Shown: positions 25,648-34,466 of the stretch, in pieces
How the letters are laid out: each line of letters opens with the position of its first letter
How positions within the stretch are numbered: the first letter of the stretch is position 1
NCBI GenBank assembly: GCA_947165505.1
Contig: CAMVAT010000014.1
Coordinates: 16,210-80,209, forward strand
DNA from: an uncultured Prevotellaceae bacterium
Lineage (GTDB): Bacteria > Bacteroidota > Bacteroidia > Bacteroidales > Bacteroidaceae
DNA length: 64,000 nucleotides
Direction of reading: 5' to 3'
Notes under the pieces: model-generated
What the model was told of the DNA's origin: nothing
Databases searched by the model: none
The model's input: only the letters and a program-made list of their open reading frames with translations
Made by a program: the position numbers and the translations under genes

Positions 25648-27393
25648 ATGAGCAAGCCCATTGAGCATATCGACTTAGACAATCAAGAGCTGCAGCGTGC
25701 TCTCGACCTGATTATGCATACCAACCGCTCGCTCTTTCTGACGGGCAAGGCAGGCAGTGGCAAATCTACATTTCTGCGCTACATCTGTCAGACGACGAAG
25801 AAGAAGCACGTGGTGCTGGCACCTACCGGCATTGCCGCCATCAATGCGGGGGGCGTGACCCTTCACAGTTTCTTCAAGATTCCATTCCACCCGCTGCTGC
25901 CCAACGATGTGAAGTATTCGAGCCGCCACATCAAGGAAACGCTGAAATACAACGGAGAGAAGCGAAAGATCATCCGCGAGCTGGAACTGATTATCATCGA
26001 CGAGATCAGCATGGTGCGTGCCGACATCATCGACTTTGTAGATAAGGTGCTCCGCATCTATTCGCGCAACATGCGGGAGCCCTTCGGCGGCAAGCAGCTG
26101 TTGCTGGTGGGCGACATCTACCAACTGGAGCCCGTGCTGAGAGAAGAAGACCGTCAGTTGCTCAACCCCTTCTACCCTTCAGCCTATTTCTTCGACGCCA
26201 TTGTCTTCCGCACCTTTCAGCTGGTCAGCATCGAACTGAAGAAAGTGTACCGTCAGAACGACCCGTCGTTTATCCGTATCTTAGACGACATACGCGTGAA
26301 CCAAGTGTCTGAGCAAGAGTTGTCCGCCCTCAACCGCCGTGTGGGTGCCTCGCTGCCATCATCAGGCAACCAGTTGGCCATCACCCTCTCGGCACGTCGC
26401 GACACGGTCGATTTCATCAACGACGCACGCTTGCAGGAGTTGCCCGGCGACAATGTGCGTCTGACGGGCGAGATCACGGGCGACTTCCCCTCGCAGAACC
26501 TGCCCACCGCCATCGAGCTCGACGTGAAGGTAGGCGCACAGGTCATCTTCGTCAAGAACGACATAGACCACCGCTGGGTGAACGGTACCCTGGGCGTGAT
26601 CATCGGCATAGGCGAAAATGACGAGGGAGCCACCCAACTGCAAATCGTGACCGAAGAGGGCATGGAGTATGATGTGGAGCCGGCCCGGTGGAGTAATATG
26701 CGCTATACCTTCAACGAGCAAGAGCAGAAGATAGAGGAAGAGGAGATAGGCACCTTCACCCAGTTTCCCATCCGTCTGGCCTGGGCCATCACGGTACACA
26801 AGAGTCAGGGTCTCACATTCCGACAGGTGAATATCGACTTCAGCGGGGGTGTGTTTGCCGGCGGCCAGACCTACGTAGCCCTGTCGCGCTGCACATCGCT
26901 TGAGGGCATCAGCCTGAAGGCTCCCATCCGCCGTGGCGACATTTTCGTCAGGAGCGAGGTGGTGCGTTTTGCCACCACCTACAACAACCAGCAGATATAC
27001 CAGCGAGCCCTGTCAGAGTCGGAGGCCGACCGCGAGTACCGTGCCGCCATCCGCGCCTTCGACGCCGGCGACATGCAGACGTTTCTCGACCAGTTCTTTC
27101 TCGCCATCCACCACCGCTACGACATTGAGAATCCGGTGGTGAAGCGTTATATCCGCAAGAAACTGAACATCATCAACACCCTGCGCCGTGAGAAGGAGGC
27201 ATTGATAGCCGAGCGCAAACAGCAAGAGCAATTCCTGCTGAAACTGTCGGCAGAATACGTGTTGATGGGCCGCGACTGTGAGCGTGAGCATTTCACCGAG
27301 GCTGCCATCGCCAACTACAAGAAAGCGTTGACCCTGAACCCGGACTCGCGAGAACTGAAAAAGAAGATCAAGCAACTGGAAAAGAAACATTGA
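25648..27393 (+). CDS. Pif1-like/RecD-type helicase with C-terminal helical repeat
   Basis: SF1 DNA helicase of the Pif1/RecD2-like kind. 581 residues. Walker A GKAGSGKST (33-41), VVLAPTGIAAINAGGVTLHSF, Walker B LIIIDEISMVRADIID, LLVGDIYQLEPV, and near residue 375 AWAITVHKSQGLTF and YVALSRC (late SF1 motifs). The last ~40 residues (YVLMGRDCEREHFTEAAIANYKKAL...) look like a TPR. It begins 8 bp after the PBP gene, so probably closes the operon. Its exact role is unknown. Confidence 0.87.
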   Translation: MSKPIEHIDLDNQELQRALDLIMHTNRSLFLTGKAGSGKSTFLRYICQTTKKKHVVLAPTGIAAINAGGVTLHSFFKIPFHPLLPNDVKYSSRHIKETLKYNGEKRKIIRELELIIIDEISMVRADIIDFVDKVLRIYSRNMREPFGGKQLLLVGDIYQLEPVLREEDRQLLNPFYPSAYFFDAIVFRTFQLVSIELKKVYRQNDPSFIRILDDIRVNQVSEQELSALNRRVGASLPSSGNQLAITLSARRDTVDFINDARLQELPGDNVRLTGEITGDFPSQNLPTAIELDVKVGAQVIFVKNDIDHRWVNGTLGVIIGIGENDEGATQLQIVTEEGMEYDVEPARWSNMRYTFNEQEQKIEEEEIGTFTQFPIRLAWAITVHKSQGLTFRQVNIDFSGGVFAGGQTYVALSRCTSLEGISLKAPIRRGDIFVRSEVVRFATTYNNQQIYQRALSESEADREYRAAIRAFDAGDMQTFLDQFFLAIHHRYDIENPVVKRYIRKKLNIINTLRREKEALIAERKQQEQFLLKLSAEYVLMGRDCEREHFTEAAIANYKKALTLNPDSRELKKKIKQLEKKH

Positions 27394-27492
27394 CTGCCTC
27401 CCCTAACCGGCAGACAATCGCCCAGCCAGTATCAGCGATGCTTTAGCTGAACAAAAACGGAACAAAGCGACCAAGCGGAACAAAAAGAAAAC

Positions 27493-27525
27493 GCAGTAAT
27501 ATTCTTACTATCAGAATATTACTGC
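27493..27525 (-). terminator. Hairpin terminator of tRNA-Pro
   Basis: GCAGTAATATTCT at 27493-27505 and AGAATATTACTGC at 27513-27525 form a perfect 13-bp stem with a 7-nt loop. On the minus strand the stem is followed by GTTTTCTTTTTG, a good T tract, so it best fits termination of the tRNA gene. It may also serve the helicase operon on the other strand. Confidence 0.7.
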
Positions 27526-27543
27526 ATTTCTGTCCTAAAAGGG

Positions 27544-27617
27544 TCGGGGCGACAGGATTCGAACCTGCGGCCGCCTGGTCCCAAACCAGGAGCGCTACCG
27601 GGCTGCGCTACACCCCG
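27544..27617 (-). tRNA. tRNA-Pro (anticodon TGG)
   Basis: 74 nt on the minus strand. The acceptor stem CGGGGTG pairs with CGCCCCG, discriminator A. The D arm contains AGCGCAGCCCGGTAGCGC, the anticodon stem is CCTGG/CCAGG with loop TTTGGGA (anticodon TGG at 27581-27583), and the T arm contains GGTTCGAATCC. CCA is not encoded. A promoter with both -33 and -7 elements lies just upstream. Confidence 0.96.
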
Positions 27618-27645
27618 AAAGCAAGGTCTTTTGGAAATTGCGGTG

Positions 27646-27677
27646 CAAAATTACACACTTTTTCTCAACCTTGCAAA
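27646..27677 (-). promoter_or_regulatory. Promoter of tRNA-Pro
   Basis: On the minus strand TTTG (27677-27674), a 20-bp spacer, then TAATTTTG (27653-27646), matching both elements of the Bacteroidetes promoter. The mature tRNA starts 29 bp downstream of the box, leaving a short leader to be trimmed by RNase P. Confidence 0.75.
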
Positions 27678-27687
27678 TAATTTCCTT

Positions 27688-28875
27688 TTATTTGATGATA
27701 TTTTGCTCGACGAAAATCTTTTTCAAGATTTGCACGCCACGCTCCACCTGCTCTTCGGTATGTGTAGCCATGAGCGCGAACCTGACGAGCGTGTCTTGCG
27801 GTGCACAGGCAGGAGGAATGACGGGATTGATGAAGACACCCGCATTGAAAGCGAGTGCTGTGATGAGGAACGTCTTCTCTACATCGCGTACATAAAGCGG
27901 TATGATAGGACTCTCGGTATCACCGATTTCGAATCCCTCTTCGCGGAAGCGCTTCAGTGCATAATTGGTCACCTTCCACAGCTTCTCAATGCGCTCGGGT
28001 TCCTGTCTCATGATATGGAGTGCCTCGCGTGCGGCAGCCGTAGCGGCGGGTGTGTTGGACGCGCTGAAGATGTAAGTGCGCACGGTGTGGCGCAGATAAT
28101 TGATCGTGTCGAAGTCAGCCGCCACGAAACCACCGATGCTGGCCAGACTCTTGCTGAACGTGCCCATGATGACATCCACCTCGTCGGTCAGTCCGAAATG
28201 GTCGCATACGCCCCGGCCCTCTTTACCGAACACGCCGATGCCATGCGCCTCATCTACGAAGATGGAAGCATTATACTTATGCTTCAGCCGAACGATCTCG
28301 GGCAGGTTGGCCAAGTCGCCCTCCATGGAGAACACGCCATCCACGACAATCAGCTTGACGGCATTGGGCTCACATTTCTGGAGTTGCCGCTCCAAGTCTT
28401 CCATGTCGTTGTGTTTGTACTTGAGTTGTTTGGCAAACGACAGGCGGCGCCCGTCAACGATGCTGGCATGGTCGCGCTCGTCGCAGATGATATAGTCTTC
28501 GCGCCCGCAGATGACCGCCAATACACCGGAATTGACAAAGAAACCCGTAGAGAAGCAAAGGGCATCGTCTTTATGCTCAAACTCAGCCAGTTCTTTTTCC
28601 AATTGGACATGAATGTCGAGTGTGCCGTTGAGGAATCTGCTTCCTGCGCACCCCGAACCGTATTTGTCGAGTGCAGCTTTGGCCGCATCGATGATACGTT
28701 GGTCGCCCGTAAGTCCTGTATAAGCGTTTGAGCCGAACATCAGCACTTTGTGTCCGCCCATTTCCACCTCAGTACCTTGTTTGCCTGTGATGGCCCGAAA
28801 ATAGGGATAGACACCAGCTTCCATGTATTTCTGCGGCACCCTATAGCTCTTGAATCTTTCTTGTAAAAGTCCCAT
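27688..28875 (-). CDS. spt: Serine palmitoyltransferase (sphingolipid synthesis)
   Basis: PLP-dependent alpha-oxoamine synthase. 395 residues. It condenses serine with a long-chain acyl-CoA to a 3-keto long-chain base, the first step of bacterial sphingolipids. H136 (RDHAS) stacks on PLP, D208 lies in FVDEAHGIG, and K242 (GTFSKSLAS) forms the aldimine; the N-terminus MGLLQERF and GVYPYFR match Bacteroides SPT. Related enzymes (glycine C-acetyltransferase, BioF) share the fold, but these sequence features favour SPT. It is divergent from a lipid kinase, which supports a sphingolipid role. Confidence 0.85.
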   Translation of the reverse strand: MGLLQERFKSYRVPQKYMEAGVYPYFRAITGKQGTEVEMGGHKVLMFGSNAYTGLTGDQRIIDAAKAALDKYGSGCAGSRFLNGTLDIHVQLEKELAEFEHKDDALCFSTGFFVNSGVLAVICGREDYIICDERDHASIVDGRRLSFAKQLKYKHNDMEDLERQLQKCEPNAVKLIVVDGVFSMEGDLANLPEIVRLKHKYNASIFVDEAHGIGVFGKEGRGVCDHFGLTDEVDVIMGTFSKSLASIGGFVAADFDTINYLRHTVRTYIFSASNTPAATAAAREALHIMRQEPERIEKLWKVTNYALKRFREEGFEIGDTESPIIPLYVRDVEKTFLITALAFNAGVFINPVIPPACAPQDTLVRFALMATHTEEQVERGVQILKKIFVEQNIIK

Positions 28876-28915
28876 TTTTAATAAATTGATTCAATATATT
28901 TTCAAAATTTGGCTG

Positions 28916-28923
28916 CAAATTTA
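28916..28923 (-). promoter_or_regulatory. -7 promoter element of spt
   Basis: The minus strand reads TAAATTTG followed by C, 40 bp before the spt start. A TTTG lies 22 bp further upstream, slightly long for a -33 element. The spt and kinase promoters are about 100 bp apart and face away from each other. Confidence 0.65.
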
Positions 28924-29017
28924 CAAAAAAAGGTACATATATCATCAAAAAATACAAAAAATATACTTTTAAAATGAAAAATAGGCAGATAATACGTCAA
29001 AAAAGGTGCAAAAGGCG

Positions 29018-29025
29018 TAATTTTG
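29018..29025 (+). promoter_or_regulatory. -7 promoter element of the lipid kinase gene
   Basis: TAATTTTG followed by C, a full TAnnTTTG match, 33 bp before the start at 29059. No -33 TTTG is seen at normal spacing. Confidence 0.65.
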
Positions 29026-29058
29026 CAGTCGAAAAAATGTTGAAAAGAATCACGTAGA

Positions 29059-30024
29059 ATGAAAATCGTATTCATCCTGAACCCCATCAGCGGCACTGTC
29101 AAAAAAGCCAAGATACCTCAGTTGATAGAGGCTTATCTTGACAAATCGGTCTATACCTATTCTATTTTATATACGGAATACGCCGGTCATGCCACGAGTC
29201 TGGCCCGTGAGGCCAGCGCCGACGGTGCCGACGTCGTGGTGGCGGTGGGCGGCGACGGCACCATCAACGAAGTGGGTTGCGGACTGCTCCACACTCCCAC
29301 CGCGATGGGTATCCTCCCCTGCGGTTCAGGCAACGGCCTTGCCCGTCACCTGTGCATCCCGATGAACCTTCGCAAAGCCATCGAGGTGCTGAATCTGCAT
29401 GAGGTGCGTGATTTAGACTATGGCCTCATCAACCAGAAGCCCTTTTTCTGCACCTGCGGCATGGGGTTCGACGCCTTCATCAGCAAGAAGTTCGCCGATG
29501 GCGGCAAGCGTGGCAAGCTGAAATACGTGCAATATGTGTTGCAAGAGGGGTTGCGCTATCCCCCTGAGCACTACGTCATCACCGACGAGCATGGCGAGCA
29601 GACGCACCACGCCTATCTGGTGTCGTGCGCCAATGCCTCGCAATACGGCAACAACGCATATATCGCCCCGCAGGCCACGATGACCGACGGACTGCTGGAT
29701 GTGATTATCATGTCAAAGTTTGGTGTCTTAGGCGCCCCCGAAGTGAGTTTCGACATGATGAACAAGACGTTAGACCGCAGCAACAGGGTACAGACATTTC
29801 GCACCAACAAGTTGCATATCCACCGCGAGAATCCCGGTCCTGTTCATTTCGATGGCGACCCGGTGATGATGGGCACAGAGATAGACATAGAATTGGTGAG
29901 CAAAGGCATCAAGATGCTGATCAACCCCGTGGTAGAAAGCAAAGGTCATCGTCCGAACGGACTGCAAAAGGCCGTATGCTATCTGCTGAATGGTTTGAGC
30001 CTGCATAAGAAGGAAAGACACTAA
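29059..30024 (+). CDS. Diacylglycerol/long-chain-base kinase family lipid kinase
   Basis: Member of the DAGK catalytic-domain family (YegS/LCB5-like), which phosphorylates diacylglycerol, sphingoid bases or related lipids. 321 residues: KIVFILNPISGTVKK (N-terminal loop), VVVAVGGDGTINEVGCGL (the GGDGT nucleotide motif, about residues 61-78), ILPCGSGNGLARHL, FCTCGMGFDAFIS and a C-terminal HFDGDPV. The substrate cannot be read from sequence. The divergent serine palmitoyltransferase makes a sphingoid base or ceramide substrate attractive but unproven. It converges with trmN6, whose stop lies 9 bp away. Confidence 0.85.
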   Translation: MKIVFILNPISGTVKKAKIPQLIEAYLDKSVYTYSILYTEYAGHATSLAREASADGADVVVAVGGDGTINEVGCGLLHTPTAMGILPCGSGNGLARHLCIPMNLRKAIEVLNLHEVRDLDYGLINQKPFFCTCGMGFDAFISKKFADGGKRGKLKYVQYVLQEGLRYPPEHYVITDEHGEQTHHAYLVSCANASQYGNNAYIAPQATMTDGLLDVIIMSKFGVLGAPEVSFDMMNKTLDRSNRVQTFRTNKLHIHRENPGPVHFDGDPVMMGTEIDIELVSKGIKMLINPVVESKGHRPNGLQKAVCYLLNGLSLHKKERH

Positions 30025-30033
30025 AAAAAGGTC

Positions 30034-30741
30034 TTACAAATAGAACTCAGAAGTCAAAGATTGATACCATGGAGAACGTGCGCCTGGCGGTTCTTCAAGG
30101 ACGGTCGTTTGCAGGAAAACTTGTTCTACTTTTTGTTTAGAGAATCTCATTAAGCACCTTTTAGGCAATTTATTACCATTGGTTTTCACCATGCAGCACT
30201 CATTGAGGAAGAGACCTGCCATGTATGCCTCAGCCTCGACAAGATTTTTCATATCAGCCGGGATGATGAGCGAGAATGACCCTTGAGCCGACAGAAGACT
30301 CGCGCCGACCTGCATCAAGCGTGGAAACGTCAACGAACCGGCATGCCGGGCCATGGCGCGTTTGGCATCAGGATTTTTCAGTGCATCGACAAAAAACGGA
30401 GGGTTGCACACGATGGCGTCGAAAGAGAGAGAGCCGTTGTTCTCGGCCCAGTCGCACACATCGCCGGCCACGACCCGCACCCGCTCTTTGAATGGAGAGC
30501 GGTCCACATTCTCCTGCGCCTGCCCGGCAGCCATGCGGTCGATCTCGATGGCCGTGACGGAGGCATTTTTGAATCGTTGCGCCATCATCAAGGCCACCAG
30601 CCCTGTACCGGTGCCGATATCGAGGATATGCACCCCTCCGGCCGCCCATGCGCCGAGCAGCACCCCGTCGGTGCCCACCTTCATGGCGCATCGGTCGTGC
30701 CAAACCGTGAATTGCTTGAATTTGAAATAGATATTAGCCAT
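30034..30741 (-). CDS. tRNA1(Val) adenine-37 N6-methyltransferase (TrmN6/YfiC-like)
   Basis: SAM-dependent N6-adenine methyltransferase. 235 residues. FKFKQFTV and CAMKVGTDGVLLGAW are the family N-terminus, HILDIGTGTGLVALMMAQR is SAM motif I, and IVCNPPFF carries the NPPF catalytic motif. Modification of A37 in tRNA-Val is known for the E. coli homologue and assumed here. A -7 box lies only 9 bp before the ATG, so the mRNA would be nearly leaderless. It is divergent from lon. Confidence 0.85.
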   Translation of the reverse strand: MANIYFKFKQFTVWHDRCAMKVGTDGVLLGAWAAGGVHILDIGTGTGLVALMMAQRFKNASVTAIEIDRMAAGQAQENVDRSPFKERVRVVAGDVCDWAENNGSLSFDAIVCNPPFFVDALKNPDAKRAMARHAGSLTFPRLMQVGASLLSAQGSFSLIIPADMKNLVEAEAYMAGLFLNECCMVKTNGNKLPKRCLMRFSKQKVEQVFLQTTVLEEPPGARSPWYQSLTSEFYL

Positions 30742-30749
30742 AGCAAATG

Positions 30750-30757
30750 CAAAAATA
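30750..30757 (-). promoter_or_regulatory. -7 promoter element of trmN6, close to the start codon
   Basis: The minus strand reads TATTTTTG, a full consensus match, ending 9 bp before the ATG at 30741. Transcription would start a few nucleotides before the start codon. Confidence 0.5.
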
Positions 30758-30832
30758 CACTAAATGAATCAAATAAGCATGATAAAAATCAAAAAATTGA
30801 GCCATACATTCGTCTGAATGGTATAAAATGAG

Positions 30833-30840
30833 TAATTTTG
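30833..30840 (+). promoter_or_regulatory. -7 promoter element of lon
   Basis: TAATTTTG followed by C, 22 bp before the ATG at 30862. The in-frame TTG at 30838 overlaps this box, which argues against it as the translation start. Confidence 0.65.
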
Positions 30841-30861
30841 CAGTCCGATTTGAAAAAGAAG

Positions 30862-33330
30862 ATGGATAGAAATCAGAATAACCCCTTTCAAATGATTGCC
30901 GACTACGACGGCGACATCGAATCCTTGTTTGACATGAAGGTCGATGGCGACATCCCCATATTGACAACGCGCAATATGGTGCTGTTTCCCGGCGTCATCT
31001 CGCCCATCCTTGTGGGTCGTCCTGCCAGCATGAAGCTGATACAGAAAGTACAGGGTCAAGACCATCAAGTGATAGGCATTTTTTGTCAGCGCGACTCATC
31101 GATAGACACCCCATCCGCCAATGATTTGTTCGACTATGGCGTCTATGCCCGTGTCATCCGAGTGCTGGAAATACCAGGACCCGGCCAGACCACCAACCTG
31201 ACCGCCATCGTCCAGGGTCTGGGCCGTTGCCATCTGTTGTCGGTGAAGAAGACGCGCCCCTATTTCGTCGGCACCACAGAGCCCGCCCCCGAAGTGTTCC
31301 CTTCGGAGAAAGACCGCGAATACAAGGCAGCCATTGAGGACCTGCGCACGCTGAGCACCGAATTTGTTCACAAGAACGAGGAGTTGCCCGACGAGTCGGT
31401 ATTTGCCCTGAGCAACATCACCAACAATATCATCGCCCTGAACTTCATCAGTTCGAACATGCCTTTCGACATCATCGACAAGATGTCGCTCTTGCGCTGC
31501 ACCGACCTGAAGCAACGCGTGTTTGAAGCCTTGAAAGTGATGAATAAAGAGCTGCAGTTGCTCGACCTGAAGCAAGACATACGCAGCAAGACCCGTTTGG
31601 ACCTTGACGAGCAGCAGCGCGAGTATTTCCTGCAGCAGCAGATCAAGAACATCAAAGAAGAGCTTGGCAATGGCGAGGGTTCGCCCGAGCGCGCCGAACT
31701 GATAGAAAAGAGCAAAGGCAAGAAATGGTCGGAAGAAGTCAACCGCGTGTTTCTCAAGGAGTTAGACAAACTCGACACGATCAATCCGCAAAGTCCCGAC
31801 TATAGTCTTCTGCTCACATACCTGCAGATGATGGTTGATCTGCCATGGGGCGAATATACGACCGACGACCTCAACCTGAAACGTGCCGAGCGCATCCTCA
31901 ACCACGACCATTACGGCATGGAGAAAGTAAAAGAGCGCATTTTGGAGCACATCGCCGTGCTGTCGCTGCGCGGCGACCTGAAGTCGCCCATCCTCTGCCT
32001 GTACGGTCCTCCGGGAGTGGGCAAGACCAGCTTAGGCAAGAGCATCGCCTCGGCCATGAAGCGCAAATATGTGCGCATGTCGCTTGGCGGCTTGCACGAC
32101 GAGTCAGAGATTCGCGGTCATCGCCGCACCTACGTGGGAGCCATGCCCGGCCGTATCATCAAAGGCATCCAGAAAGCCGGCTCCTCCAACCCCGTGTTCA
32201 TCTTAGACGAGATAGACAAGGTGACGCAGCACACCATCAACGGCGACCCGTCGTCGGCCCTTCTTGAGGTGTTAGACCCCGAGCAGAACAATGCCTTTCA
32301 CGACAATTACCTCGACGTGGACTACGACCTGTCGAAGGTGCTGTTTATCGCCACCGCCAACGACCTGAACACCATCCCCCGTCCGCTGCTGGACCGCATG
32401 GAGATCATCGAGGTGAGCGGTTACATCACCGAGGAGAAGATAGAGATAGCCAAGCGCCATCTCATCCCCCGCGAGTTGGCCAACACGGGATTGGACACCC
32501 TGCAACCCAAGCCCACCTTCCAGAAGAGCGCGATAGAGAAAATCATCGAGCAATACACCCGTGAAAGTGGTGTGCGGCAATTAGAGAAGCAGATCAATAA
32601 ATCCCTTCGCAAGTTAGCCTTCATGAAGGCCCGCGACGGAGAGTTGCCCTACGACAAAGTGACACCCGAGAAGTTGGCCGACCTGCTGGGCAAGCCCCCA
32701 TACTACCGCGACATCTATCAAGGCAACGACTATGCCGGCGTGGTGACAGGTCTGGCATGGACCAGTGTGGGCGGCGAGATCCTCTTCATAGAGACCTCGC
32801 TGAGCAAGGGCAAGAGCGGCAAGTTGACGCTAACCGGCAATCTGGGAGACGTGATGAAAGAGTCGGCCGTGATCGCATTGGAATATGTGAAAGCGCATAT
32901 CGACCGGCTGGGTGTTGACTACCGCATCTTCAACCAGTGGAACATCCACATCCATGTGCCCGAGGGGGCGACGCCCAAAGACGGTCCCTCGGCAGGTATC
33001 ACCATAGCCACGAGCATCGCCTCGGCCCTGACACAGCGCAAGGTACGCAAGAACACCGCCATGACGGGCGAGATCACGCTCCGCGGCAAAGTGCTTCCCG
33101 TGGGCGGCATCAAAGAGAAGATCCTGGCCGCCAAGCGCGCCGGCATCACCGACATTGTGATGTGCAGCGCCAATAAGAAAGACATCGACGAGATACCGGC
33201 TATTTACCTGTCGGGCGTGACCTTCCACTACGTGGAGAACGTGCAGGACGTGTGGGATTTCGCCTTGACCGACGAGCTTGTGTCGCACCCTGTGAACTTT
33301 ACGATAGAAGAAGAGAGCCATGACCTTTGA
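30862..33330 (+). CDS. lon: ATP-dependent protease La
   Basis: Cytosolic AAA+ serine protease that removes misfolded and regulatory proteins. 822 residues from the ATG at 30862. N-terminal substrate domain (about 30-240), Walker A GPPGVGKT (382-389), Walker [10 protein letters not shown], and a protease domain with the Ser-Lys dyad S710 (KDGPSAGIT) and K753 ([11 protein letters not shown]). Its 3' end overlaps the tgt start by 11 bp, so the two are co-transcribed. The AAA+ arrangement shows no missing residue. Confidence 0.97.
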   Translation: MDRNQNNPFQMIADYDGDIESLFDMKVDGDIPILTTRNMVLFPGVISPILVGRPASMKLIQKVQGQDHQVIGIFCQRDSSIDTPSANDLFDYGVYARVIRVLEIPGPGQTTNLTAIVQGLGRCHLLSVKKTRPYFVGTTEPAPEVFPSEKDREYKAAIEDLRTLSTEFVHKNEELPDESVFALSNITNNIIALNFISSNMPFDIIDKMSLLRCTDLKQRVFEALKVMNKELQLLDLKQDIRSKTRLDLDEQQREYFLQQQIKNIKEELGNGEGSPERAELIEKSKGKKWSEEVNRVFLKELDKLDTINPQSPDYSLLLTYLQMMVDLPWGEYTTDDLNLKRAERILNHDHYGMEKVKERILEHIAVLSLRGDLKSPILCLYGPPGVGKTSLGKSIASAMKRKYVRMSLGGLHDESEIRGHRRTYVGAMPGRIIKGIQKAGSSNPVFILDEIDKVTQHTINGDPSSALLEVLDPEQNNAFHDNYLDVDYDLSKVLFIATANDLNTIPRPLLDRMEIIEVSGYITEEKIEIAKRHLIPRELANTGLDTLQPKPTFQKSAIEKIIEQYTRESGVRQLEKQINKSLRKLAFMKARDGELPYDKVTPEKLADLLGKPPYYRDIYQGNDYAGVVTGLAWTSVGGEILFIETSLSKGKSGKLTLTGNLGDVMKESAVIALEYVKAHIDRLGVDYRIFNQWNIHIHVPEGATPKDGPSAGITIATSIASALTQRKVRKNTAMTGEITLRGKVLPVGGIKEKILAAKRAGITDIVMCSANKKDIDEIPAIYLSGVTFHYVENVQDVWDFALTDELVSHPVNFTIEEESHDL

Positions 33331-34447
33331 GTTGCAGCACCAAGACCCCATGTCGGATGCCCGCGCTGGCGAGCTGACGACCGATCATGGCAAGATACAG
33401 ACCCCCATCTTCATGCCCGTAGGCACATGCGGCAGCGTGAAAGGTGTGCATTTCAGCGAATTGCGCGAGCAGGTGAAGGCCCAAATCATCTTAGGCAACA
33501 CCTACCATCTGTATCTCCGTCCGGGATTAGACACGCTGCGGCGTGCCGGCGGCCTGCACCGTTTCAACACCTGGGACCGGCCCATCCTGACCGACTCCGG
33601 CGGCTTTCAGGTTTTCTCGCTGACCGGCATCCGCAAGTTGCGCGAAGAGGGCTGTGAGTTCCGTTCACATATCGACGGGTCGAAACACTTCTTCACCCCC
33701 GAGAATGTGATGGACACCGAGCGCATCATCGGAGCCGACATCATGATGGCCTTCGACGAATGCCCCCCGGGCGAGAGTGACTACAGCTATGCCAAGAAGA
33801 GCCTGACCCTGACCCAGCACTGGCTGGACCGCTGTGTGAAGCGTTTTGAGGAGACCAGTCCCCTGTATGGTTACCGTCAGAGCCTGTTCCCCATCGTTCA
33901 GGGTTGCACATATAAAGACCTGCGCCGTGAAGCCGCCAAGCATGTGGCCGACAAGGGTGCCGACGGCAACGCCATCGGCGGTCTGGCCGTAGGCGAGCCC
34001 ACCGAGGTGATGTACGAGATGATCGAGGTAGTGAACGAGATATTGCCCAAGGACAAGCCCCGCTATCTGATGGGTGTGGGCACGCCCCAGAACATCCTTG
34101 AGGCCATCGAGCGCGGCGTGGATATGTTCGACTGTGTGATGCCCACGCGCAACGGCCGCAACGCCATGCTCTTCACCTACCAAGGCACGATGAACATGCG
34201 CAATAAGAAATGGGAGAACGACTTCAGCCCCATCGACCCGGAGGGTTGCGACATCGACCGCCTGCACAGCAAAGCCTACCTGCACCATCTGTTTAAGGCA
34301 CAAGAGCTACTGGCCATGCAGATAGCCAGCATCCACAATCTGGCGTTCTACCTGCGCTTGGTGGGCGATGCGCGTCAGCACATCATCGCCGGCGATTTCG
34401 TGGCATGGAAGCGCAGTGTGATTGACGCTCTTGGTCGGCGCGTATAA
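33320..34447 (+). CDS. tgt: tRNA-guanine transglycosylase
   Basis: Exchanges guanine 34 for the queuosine precursor in GU(N) tRNAs. 375 residues. TPIFMPVGT, LTDSGGFQVFSL (catalytic region), DIMMAFDECPPGE, GGLAVGEP, YLMGVGTPQNILEAIERGVDMFDCVMPTRNGRN and a zinc site near the C-terminus (the cysteine and histidine cluster around residues 310-345). It overlaps lon by 11 bp and is followed by the LptF/G permease. Confidence 0.95.
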   Translation: MTFELQHQDPMSDARAGELTTDHGKIQTPIFMPVGTCGSVKGVHFSELREQVKAQIILGNTYHLYLRPGLDTLRRAGGLHRFNTWDRPILTDSGGFQVFSLTGIRKLREEGCEFRSHIDGSKHFFTPENVMDTERIIGADIMMAFDECPPGESDYSYAKKSLTLTQHWLDRCVKRFEETSPLYGYRQSLFPIVQGCTYKDLRREAAKHVADKGADGNAIGGLAVGEPTEVMYEMIEVVNEILPKDKPRYLMGVGTPQNILEAIERGVDMFDCVMPTRNGRNAMLFTYQGTMNMRNKKWENDFSPIDPEGCDIDRLHSKAYLHHLFKAQELLAMQIASIHNLAFYLRLVGDARQHIIAGDFVAWKRSVIDALGRRV

Positions 34448-34466
34448 CCAAAGACAACTATCGACG

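Noticed and set aside
30838..30861. Extended N-terminus of Lon from a TTG at 30838
   Set aside because: The TTG overlaps the -7 promoter box, so transcription starts after it.
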